Source: Aphrophora alni (Eukaryota; Arthropoda; Insecta; Hemiptera; Aphrophoridae). Taken from it: a DNA stretch of 64,000 nucleotides. The notes under the pieces are model-generated. The model made no database searches and was not told where the DNA came from. It was given only the letters and a program-made list of their open reading frames with translations. Position numbers and translations under genes: made by a program. The DNA lies in NCBI GenBank assembly GCA_963513935.1, contig OY740773.1, forward strand, positions 98,069,291 to 98,133,290, in the 5' to 3' direction. Of the stretch, positions 12,001 to 24,000 are shown one piece after another; position 1 is the first letter of the stretch; every line of letters begins with the position of its first letter.

Positions 12001-15000
12001 ATGAGTCATAGTTTTCCATGAAATCACATTATTATAGATAACAAACACATACAAAGATTAATCATGTGAAAGTATGTAAACAGTAGATAATCTGGGACCT
12101 TGCCAACTGTATAAAAACAGTAGAATCTTTGTTTCCTCGAAATTGTGTAGTTTATTTATTTTTCCTTTAGTTTAGTATAACTGGGGTACAATCAAAATTC
12201 AGTATAAAATTATGACAAATCCATTACCAGTACCTTACATCCAATAAATGTTTGTACAAATTTAATTAATTAAAAAACCATGTATTATAAAATATAATAA
12301 ATAGTGGGAAAACATTGCATAAACTTTCTCCCACATTTATCCCTGAAAACAAGCCGAAACTAATCGTCATCAAAAATATTGGTTTAGTAAGTGATCAATC
12401 AAAAAGTGAAAATGAACAATGGATACTGTCTTTAAAAATATATATTATATTTAAATAAGGGCCTGATTGCTTGTGCCATAATCATGTTATGAGCATAAAT
12501 TGTATTTGATTAAAATTGTGCTTTTAATAACAGCTGTGATTGTTCATTTTTGTATTTATTGCCAATTATTCCTGAACTTTAATATTTTTTTTTACTATTT
12601 CATAAAACTGTATTTGGATACCAGAAGACTCTATGGTTAATTCTCTAGAAGTCAACCTTTAGAAGAAGAATAATTTTTTCTTTAGTTATGATTTTGCACT
12701 GGCATAGAAACATGAACTTCACATTTCACTAGATTTTCAACGAAATTGATAAGAGCTGATTTTTTTGAAATTACATAATTTATTTATTGCGCCTCATGAC
12801 TAATATTTGGGGGGTTTTCACCGCTAGCTCATAAACCAACATTTTTTGTAGAGATGCAATACATTTTATTTTGCTCCTTGAAAGCTAAGTGAGAAACATT
12901 TGATCAAAAATAGTAAGAGCCATTTTGAAGAGAAAAAATTTACAATTATAGCGCCATCTATCACATAAAAAAGTTTCAAACAAAACGTACCAATTTCGTA
13001 TCGTGGAATCAAAAATGGGGGTTCCCATTTAAGTTTTCAAAGTTACCCCAGCCTATCTTGTAGGGGGCGTGGTTGTCTAATTTGAGCACAAGTCAATGGT
13101 TCCCTCATAAATATTACCTTTTGATCTGGGATATTTTTTCGTACATTGCTTATTTTTCGAAAGATTTCGATGTCTTCACTTATATCGATCATCCGTTATA
13201 TGTGATAAAGTAGAATTCAGGTGTAGAGTGTATAATACCTAATTGAGTACATTTAAATTTAACACAACATTTTGTTTGCTATATAAAAATGTAATTTAGT
13301 GTGCGAGTACACCTACTACTTTACAAGATTTAATTTAATTTCTACTTTTTACAAGTCATTTAAATACCTAGCTGGAGCTACATCTTTCTTCATCTAGTCT
13401 TGGATTAGATTCCTCAATTTTATCTTTCCTATCAGGTCTCACTTGATAAAATCTTGTTCTCTTCAGACCTTGATGCTTCTAGAGTATTTGAGTGCTAGGA
13501 TTCTCTATTTTATACTCTTTTCTTTTTTTTAAGGGGATGATACCGAGGGATTTTTGCCTTTGATCAACAAGAAAGAAGAAAAAAAATAAATTTTTTATAA
13601 CAAATAACTGTGGAAATTTTAGACTGAAGGTAGATGCATCAAGTTCAACTATGATAAAATTAAGGATGTGTTCATCTTAATTTGAGATAAACCAAAAATT
13701 GTTGTGTAAATATGTTTAGTGTGTGTGTTATTTATGACTTTGTAAAGTGAAGTCAGTAAGAAGATAATATAATAATAATAATCTAGTACAATTGAAACTG
13801 TGGTAAAAACAAAGTTTAAATATTTACATTTAGTTATGAAATTGTGATCCAAGAAAGAGGACTTATTTTTTGTTCCAGCCAATAAAAAATGCACCTCCTG
13901 GAAAAAAATATGTTCGATGTCCATGCAATTGTCTTCTGATCTGTAAAAGTTCTTCTCAACGTATTGCTTGTCCTCGACCTAATTGCAAACGTATTATTAA
14001 TTTGGCACCTAGTCCTGTAACACCTCCTGTACCCTCTTTGCCTGGCATGTGCCGTGTCTCTTGCATACATTGCCATGATACTTTTTTGGTAAGTAAATTT
14101 TTGGTATATTGAATAATAATTTAAATTGAAACATGTGCTAATCTCTTTCATTTTACCTAACAGTTCTCTATTGATAAACATTTGTTCTTTTCAAACCCTG
14201 GCGCTATTAGAGTATTCGAGGGCTGGAGGTCTCTATTTTTATAAGTCGATGATGATCAAGAGTTTTTTGACCTTCAAACAACAAGAAAAAACCTACTGAT
14301 TTTTGCTTCCAACACTATGATAGTGTATGAACACCAAAACTTTTCAAGTCTCCACAAAGATCGAACGGAGAAACTCTTGCGGACAAGGCTGTACCCACTA
14401 GATGAATCGAAGGCTCTAAGGACTACAATCATTTAACATACTGTGTTTTTTCAAACCAAGTTTTATTCTTGGTCAGTTAGGAATTGTGGAATACAGGAAA
14501 ATGCAGTGTGACAACAAATACAGTGTGACTTTTTATTTTATTTAGTATGTAATTATATATAAGTATATGTAATTTATGTAAACTGTAAGCTTTAAGGAAA
14601 TTAAAATGTGTATGGTTATTGTATTATAAATGTTTGTTATTTTATATTGAAAATCACTAAAAAAACAGCTATTTTCTGGATCCGTAGCAATAAGCAATAA
14701 CGAAAATGTTAAGGAAGCTAAAATCGTGTATTAACCTGTTGAAGAGTACAGGGAAATACCGATTAACGAGTACGTCCGTTCTTGAACGTCCTCTGTGCTG
14801 TTTGCGTAAATGAGTATGGACGTTCCGGAACATTTTAGGTTACGTCTGAGTAATAAAAGTATTTATCATAAAACAAATTAGTCATGGCTTATTGTGTTGT
14901 CACAATTCAACAAGAAATAGTACTAAGAACACATGAAATCGGGTTTTTCACAATTGTAAGGCAGGACAATTCCAGGGGGCGTGGTTTCAGGAGAATTCAC

Positions 15001-18000
15001 CATGCGTATTGATTGACGCGTAAATGTAGGCGATGGCATCGTCTTCTCCGCGGTTGTTTCCCCCCTACACACACCTGTGCCTATGTTCCTTGTCTAGTAT
15101 AAGTGATTTGTATCATTATATTATGTTACGTATATTATACATCAAACATGAAAAATTAAACACTACAAAGCTTTTTTACAGATTCCCCTCTGTCTAGTCT
15201 TATGACACATTTAGCCGCGTCTCAAACGAAACCAACACACGCTTCCAAGAAAATTGAAAAGAAATGTTATATTTTCCATAATGTAGGCTATACTAAATTG
15301 ATTCGTGGAAAAAAGCGGCCCATCAAACGTTTTTGTCTGTGTATGTCTGCTATACCGACGGGTGACAATGCCACGGTGTTTTTATGCCGCCGACAATGGG
15401 ATACCGCTATCAGCAAACGAAACCAACACACGCTTCCAAGAAAACTGAAAAGAAATGTTATATTTTCCATAATGTAGGCTATACTAAATTGATTCGTAGA
15501 AAAAAAGCGGCCCATCAAACGTTTTTGTCTGTGTATGTCTGCTATACCGACGGGTGACAATGATTTTTCAGTGCAAATTTTTTTTAAAGTACATTTATCA
15601 GTGTAAATTTTTATTCTTACAAGTTTTTAACACAATATTATTATATTATTATACATTTGTAACCAATAAAACAACTATTTTCAAATTTTTTTTTCTTACT
15701 CCTTGACAACAATTTTCTTTGTAAATACTTACTAACCAGCTGTTGGCTATTTGGGACGTTCAGGAACGGCCGCACTCGTCAAAGGGTTAATTATCATGTT
15801 TTAAGATGAGCAAAAAACTTTGTTGTACAAAATTACTTACATTACTACAAAAAAACACACACAAAACTATCAGAGTAAATAATAAGACACATTATTAACA
15901 TTTATTTAGAAAGTCTAATATATTAAAAATCCTTTCTTTATGTTTTATTGTATGTTTGTTCTATGTAAAGCATAATACTAATGATTTGTATTATATTGCT
16001 TTATTGCCCCAGTTAGGTATATACATATGCAGCAAGGCTGCAGTATACATTTGGATTGTTATAATTCAAATTAATTACAATAGTATATAAATAGTAACTT
16101 TATACACTATTATAAATAAATATAAACATACAAAGCATGTTTTTGATTTTTTATTGATGTTCTAGTTTGTAATAAAAACAAAATTGGAAAAAAATTTTAA
16201 ACCATTATTGCAGTAAATAAAAACTACATTTATTTACCTATTTTTCTAAATAGTTGCCTTCAATTTCAACACATTTTTCACAGTATTTCACTATCTTCCT
16301 CATTCTCAATTTGAAAAATTCTACCGTCTGAGATTTAAACTAGTCACTTACACTATTTTTCATTTCAATCTCATAGATGCAAAATAGAGTTTAAGATCAG
16401 AGTATATAGAGTGAATGATTAAAGATTTCCCAATGAAATCGTTTCAATTCACTCACTGTGAGATTTGCCATGTGTGGTCGGACGGGCCTTATGCGAAAAT
16501 AAAATTCCACAGGACAGCATGTTTTGTATAACTGTTCTAAAATTTCTTAACATTTTGCAATACGAATCACCTATTACAGTAGTTCCTCTATCACAAAATT
16601 CGACAAACAGTTACAAATTTTTTCCAATAAACACTAGCTATGAGCTTCTTTACTGAACGTTGTGGTTTAAACTTCTTCGGTCTCAGGAGTGATGAATGCA
16701 TCGATTGCTATTATTTCATCTCAACCTCTGAATATGAATTTCATGTTTCATTTCTCATAACAATGTGCAAAAATTCATACGCAATTGCAAGACACTAGTG
16801 TGTGTCGGTTAACATTTTCAGCACCTATCTTTCACAGAACTTTCTATTACCCCAATTATCCAGTCAAAACTTCTTAATTAAATATATTATAAGACTTACC
16901 GTCACAATAGTCTATGTTTGTCTGTAGTTATTTCACTACGGCCGTTTCGGCTATTCAGCCATTTTCAAGTGTTATGCGGGTATTACCGTTGTCTTAGTTT
17001 AAAATAGAAATTACGAACACACGACACATAACAAACACACAAGTTCTTTAAACATTTAAAACATGATGTAGTAGGCCCACTGTCACAACGCGTACAGAGT
17101 ACAGAACATATAATCCAAACGGATCATAAATACTCAGTCATCGAGGAAACAATGAAAATACTTCACCATTGTGAGAAAGGGAAACTTATGAACGCATTGG
17201 AGGAGTATGAAATATATAAACGAACAAAGGACAACAATAGTTCCCTATTAAATGAAAAATTAAAATTTGACTCGCATCTAATTTATGACACAATCATAAA
17301 GCAATTAGATAAGAACTAAACCACCCCACCCCATGCCTACCACCGTGCGCAGGAAACCAACATTGACAGTACACGTTGTGACAGTGGGCCTACTACATCA
17401 TGTTTTAAATGTTTAAAGAACTTGTGTGTTTGTTATGTGTCGTGTGTTCGTAATTTCTATTTTAAACTAAGACAACGGTAATACCCGCATAACACTTGAA
17501 AATGGCTGAATAGCCGAAATGGCTGTAGTGAAATAACTACAGACAAACATAGACTATTGTGACGGTAAGTCTTATAATATATTTAATTATTAATCAGTAG
17601 TCGGAATGGCGAAAACAAATATGTAGAAAACTTCTTAATTCACAGATTGTGAAAGATTAGGAAACATCAAATTAAACATCTTTAGTTGTTTCCATTATTT
17701 TCTCCCTTACTCCTTCCCACTTCTGTATCTTTCCCTTCTACATTTTCCATTGTATTTTTAATAAATCATCCTCCCTATCATCGGCACCTATTGTTTCTAT
17801 GTCTATCATATTGTCTCTCCACCATAAAAGTCGCATATTCCCACGCTCTTATCTGGCTAACCTTATACATATTCTTTCTTTTACTTTCCTCTTTTCTTTT
17901 TCTTTTCCTTAAGTTATACTCTCCTTTTAAGACAATTATTGTGACATTGTTAAGCGACGTTTTCAACAATTTTTGTTTACATTTTTTCAATTAAATTATC

Positions 18001-21000
18001 CGTGATTAATGATGGCCTACCGCTACATTCTTCATCATGGATGTTACTTCACCCTTCTCGAAATAAACTGCACCACTACTTTTTGCATCACTCATAATTG
18101 GCTTGTAAACATCACAAATTTGCCTGTGAAAGGTTTTCCCCACCAAAAATCAAATTATTGCTCGTACACATGATGGGATCAATAATTCTATCACTAATTA
18201 TAAATGTATCAATATTAACAACTAACCTGAAAATTGCTAAATTATTATTACACCATCTGTTTGCGTATATTATATAAGCTGCAAATACAAACCATAATTT
18301 TCTTAAAAAAACATCCATTGTAACACACCGATAAATAACACAGACACTTTTTTATGTAATATTTTTACAGCTCTGAATACTCTTACCCAAATAAAATGAA
18401 CATTAATCCAGGTGTCTCTGTAAACCTATCTATCTCACCAATAGAATTTCCCTTATTGTGGCAATTTGTTATAACTTCAAATCATAGTAGTGCACACTGT
18501 GTTGGAATGGTTATAGGTTTTGCAGTATTTTCTTCCACATGGAGTACCCATGTTTGGTGCTGGATGACAACACTCTGGTTTTAATTAAAGAATAATAAAT
18601 TGTGAAAATATTATGCAGTGTTAAAATAATTAATTTTCTAATCAATCGACACGATTGTTAAAATTTCAGATTACAAATTGTTCTTTTTTATACAGAACAT
18701 TTTGACAGAATACAGAATTAACCCAGATAGATACCATCTGAAGTGCATGTAGACATACATTGTCTTTATATATTTTGTCTTTACAATATTGTCTTTAACA
18801 CTTTGAAGCCTAAGCCCGAGTATAGGTCGGGCAATCGCGACAGCGCTAGACGCCGAAGCCCGAGTATACATTGGGCTGCGCGAAATAATTCTATACGATC
18901 GCGATGTCGGCATATAATCGGGTTTCGGCACTTTTGCTTAGCTAATTGGTTATTTATCTTTGCATGTCTTTGATTTTCGAATAGTCTGTGCTGTTGATAT
19001 GGACTAAATATAAATATTATAAAGCTGATGCTAGGCAACGTAACACGTATATGAGGAACGTAGCAGACGTTTGTTTGTTTGTTTAGTTCAAAGTTAGTGA
19101 CTGAGTAATCAAGATTCGTTATGTTTGTTTGTTGTTTTTCTTGAATACTAAATACTTTTTGAGTTATGGTGAACCCAGAATGTTCAGTACCCCTTTGTGT
19201 ACCTGAATGTTTCAAACTGTATCATACAAAGGCCAATTATGTTTAGTGAAGTGCTGTGTAGCTATTTTTGTTTGTGTGTGTATTTTACCCTTTATCAAGA
19301 CTAAGGAGTGTTGACTGTGAGTAAAATATCTATTTACATGTATATATATATTTAAAAAGGTAATTTCTTTAGGTTTAAAATGATATATAATAAGTCATAT
19401 ATGATAAATATAACAAATACCACAATTTTTTAAAAACATGTCCAAAACCCCCAGGCACAGTACGAAAGCAGCGCGTTAGAGAGTTAGGCTTCAAAGTGTT
19501 AATAGTGGAAAAATTGGAAATATGTGAAATAGCACGAATTGCAAAAAAAGCTGTATTAAGTTTGGCAGAAAAAACTGATGGAAAATGAAAACCTCTCGGT
19601 TATCAACACCTAGGATAATCTCCCAGGATTATCAAGCCCGAGCGCTGGAACGGATATATGTTTATACTAGTTTCGACTTTCATCAATTACCAATCCAAGA
19701 AACTTTGAAGAGTCTGTACTTGCAATAGTTTCTGAAAAGAACAAGGATATTTTATTTTAGAAGTGTTTGGAACTCAGATTAATTAACTAGGTTTCCAATA
19801 CGAGTTGTATGCTACATTTAAGAATTGGCCAATTTAGTTGTAATAATATATCAAATAAATTTTTTTTTTTTTGTAGAGAGTAAACTAACTGTTTAATGTA
19901 TTATTATTAATAATTGTCATAAAAATGAATTTAACAGATTTAAAGAAAGAAATTAATAATTAACAGCATTTAAGATTACTGTATTTTGATAATATATATT
20001 GAATCAAATGGTTACACTACACCATCTCGTAATATTAAAGCTTACTCTGTATTTTTATTAATTAATTTTTTGTTTTACAGTTATTAAGTTTTGACTAATA
20101 GAAAATTTATTTTATTTGATATTGGGGAAGACCTACTCAAATAAATGTTATTTATTTATTTAATCATATTATTCTTATAAAGTATTCTTAAATGTTGACT
20201 AATGATTTAAGTCAAAAAACTGTTCTTGTTATTTTTTGTATATGTATTAAAATTGGTTCACTTTTAGATTAATTAATATTTATAATGGGTTGTGGCTGGT
20301 TTGATATGAATACATGGATAATAAAAATTAACAAATGATAATCATTGACCTAAGCATAGCTGAAGATGACATTTGTTATACTGAGCTTAATCAGGCAATA
20401 AAAATTGACAAAGAATAACAATATAGCGCAATGGTTTACCAATATTGACCACATAAAAGAATTCATTGCATATTGTAAAGAATTATAAGTTTTTATTTTT
20501 TTATTTCCTTCATCTCGAATCCTCTATTTTTTTTCCTACTCCTCTTTTACCTCCCTCTGAAATTCAGAACAATTTTCTGTCATTTGCCTCCGTTTTAATT
20601 CTATAATTTTCTTAAAATCATTCAACTTGTCCATCTTTCCCCCCATGATCTTCTATCTTTGCTCCATCTTCTTTTTTCATTTCTGATTTTGTTGCAATTC
20701 TTCTTTCATTACTTTATTTGTTTCTGTTTCCTTCCTACTTGCTTCCACAGGTCCTTTCATATTTTCTTCCAATTTTTTCACATCTCATTTCATATTTTCA
20801 TTTGATTCTTTAAATTCCTTTTCATATTTTCTACCATCATTGTTTTAAGTATCATTCCTATATCTACCGTTTCTTTAGTTGTTTCCATTATTTTCTCCCT
20901 TACTCCTTCCCACTTCTGTATCTTTCCCTTCTACATTTTCCATTGTCCTTTTAATAAATCATCCTCCCTATCATCGGCACCTATTGTTTCTATGTCTATC

Positions 21001-24000
21001 ATACTGTCTCTCCACCATAAAAGTCACATATTCCTCCGCTCCTATCTGGCTAACCTTCTTATACATATTCTTTCTTTTACTTTCCTCTTTTCTTTTCCTT
21101 TTCCTTAAGTTATACTCTCCTTGCTAAGCTATTTTTATTATTCCTATTTATTATTATATCTATTTAAAATATTTTCTTTTTAAATTTGCTAAAATTAATA
21201 TATAATTTTATAATTAAACTTAATATATTTTAGATTATTTAAATTAATAACCTAAAATGCAAATATATTAGCCTACACCTTGAGTGTCAAAATTATAAAG
21301 AATTGTAAGTTTATTCTTATTTGCCCATGTTGAAGTAATTTATAACTTTTGATTTATTTTATTTTAATGCCAAATTGTAGAATTTAAAGGCTGTATTAAG
21401 TAATTACACAAGATTTATTTAATTTAAATTAATTTCTTTAAAATTAAGCTTTGAAATTCTCAGGTTTTTGATCTGTGCTAATATGTTTATATTTAAAGCT
21501 TATGTAAGTACATTTCTTAGAAATGACATACATTCATAAACATAAAAATTATTAAAACAATTATTGAAAGTTCATATTGAAATCATTTAAGTTCATGCAA
21601 TGCTTTCATATAAATTTTGTGTTTTTCTTTACCTTTTTTGATATGCACAATAGAATGACTAAATATCCACCTTTTCGTTTAAGTTCAAGAAATTAGTGTT
21701 GCCTACCTATTTTAAAATACTTAGACTTTTTATTTTGTTTTATATTATAATTATCTTGTTCCCTAGACTATAATTGTGACCTGTCGCAATATAATTAACT
21801 TTTTTTCTCTTTTTTTTCCCTTTTCAATACATTGAATTCATTCTCTGTTTGAAGTTATTTGTTAATGATGGAAGTTCAATTATTATAGTCATTTGATAAC
21901 GGGAATTGATTCTTATTCCCGAAACGTCGTATTTTGAATTTTTAACACACAAATGATGGCAAATGTCCGAAAAGTGTATAATAATAAAATTGAATTCATC
22001 TTTCAAACTTTTAGTTTGTCCTGTAAAACTAAAACCTCAAACATTTGATACATGACTATTCTCCATTTTAATGACATGAAATAAAGAATGTTAGAGCAAA
22101 CCTGTGCTAAAAACAACTTTATTAAATTAGAGAATGTCAAAAAAAAATCCTCCTAAATTTCAAATGTTTCTTACAATAAATTTATCATATATTCTATCTT
22201 AACCCTCCAACCGGCAATGTTAATTGTCTTGAAAATTCTTCGTTTGTTTAAAAATTAATAAAATATATTATTTGTATACAAAACCTAACTTATAAGACAT
22301 CATTTTTCTCAGGACGATGCATAGAATTCATCTATGTAATAAAAATTTTTTTTTTTGAAACGGTTTTGGAGTAAGTATGTTAGATGTCAAAAATGATATT
22401 AACTTTTTTTCAGAAAAATCTGTATCACCCTAAATCAATAGCTTTCTACCTTTTTCTAAGATATACAAAAGTTTTGTGTAATATTTTTGAATATATTTAG
22501 GGAAAAAAAGAAAAAAAATGTTACATTTTAAAAATTAAAAAAATTATATACGAAAAAACTGAATTTTCTCTTTATTTTTTCCAAAAAACATAAAAAATAG
22601 TAAAATATATTTTATACAGAACTTCTATATATCATTATGTCCAGAAAGGTGCATAGAATTTAGTTGTGTGGTGCAAAAAAAGTTACATGTATTACATTTG
22701 GAGTTTTTTGGTCAAATACCAAAAAATCTAAGAGTAACGAAGCAGAAATTTCACAGAAATGGTGATCAAAAAAATACTAATACATTTTTGCAATTTTTTT
22801 TTAACCGTTACTTGAGATTTCTAATATATTTGTGAATATATTTAGGGGAAAAAAAAAATAATATGTTACATATTCTAAATAAAAATGACGATTTTTCAAA
22901 AATTTGTATTCTGGCGCTTGAAGGTTAGGGTGACACGTCAAACCTTTAGGCATAATTAGTATATTTCTAAAGCTAGGCCTAAAACAAAAGCGTTAGATTT
23001 TACTAATACAATATACTTTACAAAGAATAACACACATATTCACTTGTATACTCATATAAAACACTAAATATAAGAAAATATGCCTAAACTTACCATTGTT
23101 ATTTATAGGTTATTCCATATACACACTCGAAATTCACTCAAAAACAAACTTTAGAAATAAAAACACATATATTGTAACTTGTATACACAATTTATATACA
23201 ATTTGTATACACAAACCTTCAAAATAACAAAAATCTAATCCCAAAACCAATATTTGCCACGCCAAATATTATAGTGTTCACGTCAGACATTTACTACGTT
23301 TGGAATTGCTTACAACAAATTATTAGTAAGCAATTCCTCAACTCAAGTGGTACCAACTTATAGAATGGAATTTCCCCTACAACATAGAGTAAAAAGACAA
23401 ATAATTTTAAAAACAGAGAGATATCAACTTCGTCTTTTTGTAAAGCGCATCAAACGCTAAATGAATTTCTTGTCTACGGTTTGTTCTATGTTCAAGTACG
23501 AATATCTCTGGATCTGTTAGACGCAGAACAATTTGTAATCTACGGTTAGAAAGAGAAACATGTGATCTATATAACAGTGTTTTAGTTGACTTAAATGACA
23601 GAAAAATAGAGTTGTAATCATATCAGGAAAAATGGAGCCGCGCTATACGAAAAGGCGCAGAGTTGAAAATTACGATTTTACGCATCAAAAATACTTGAAC
23701 TTCACCAATTTTTGGAATATTATTTATAACATTTTGTGGTAATTTTTTGCATGGTATGCATCTACGGAACATTAGCTTTCCAACGGTATTTTATTTATTG
23801 CGATGGGACAATTTTAAGTGGGCGTAACGTTGAATCGCAAAATACGTGATTAAGAGTTGGTGAAATCACTTGGGAGCACGTGGGCGACCTACTGTAGGTC
23901 GCCGTGCCGGTTGGAGGGTTAATCTCATAAAATATTCTCATTTCTTAATCTCTATTTTATATATATTTACTTATATATTTTACTCATACACTCATTTATA

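Larger units (their letters stand above)
16240..18150 (-). pseudogene. Mariner-type transposase remnant, split by two insertions
   Basis: Read on the minus strand, with frameshifts and stops. N-terminal part 18150-17940: [21 protein letters not shown], then [20 protein letters not shown], the helix-turn-helix and linker of mariner transposases. After a LINE scrap (17927-17675) it resumes with FPNLSQSV and continues across the Penelope insertion point into VLKMLTD. It then gives TPET-like and [19 protein letters not shown] phrases, [16 protein letters not shown], the [25 protein letters not shown] region around the third catalytic position, and ends [17 protein letters not shown] with a stop at about 16245. 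The match continues on both sides of the Penelope insertion, so the layering is clear. The catalytic residues are damaged; it is dead. Confidence 0.8.

Noticed and set aside
13870..14112. Single-exon gene starting at the ATG-like frame
   Set aside because: Splice sites and the family alignment show that it is an internal PIP4P exon from 13879 to 14088.
15202..15560. Open frames of ~90 codons on both strands
   Set aside because: They arise from a tandem duplication inside a transposable element; neither peptide resembles a protein family.
17686..17994. 102-codon plus-strand frame rich in Leu/Phe/Ser
   Set aside because: It is the antisense of a lysine/glutamate-rich LINE ORF1 piece; a hydrophobic appearance is expected from that.
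18781..19215. 144-codon minus-strand open frame
   Set aside because: It crosses the left terminus of the TTAA-flanked element, has no recognisable domain and reflects local composition.
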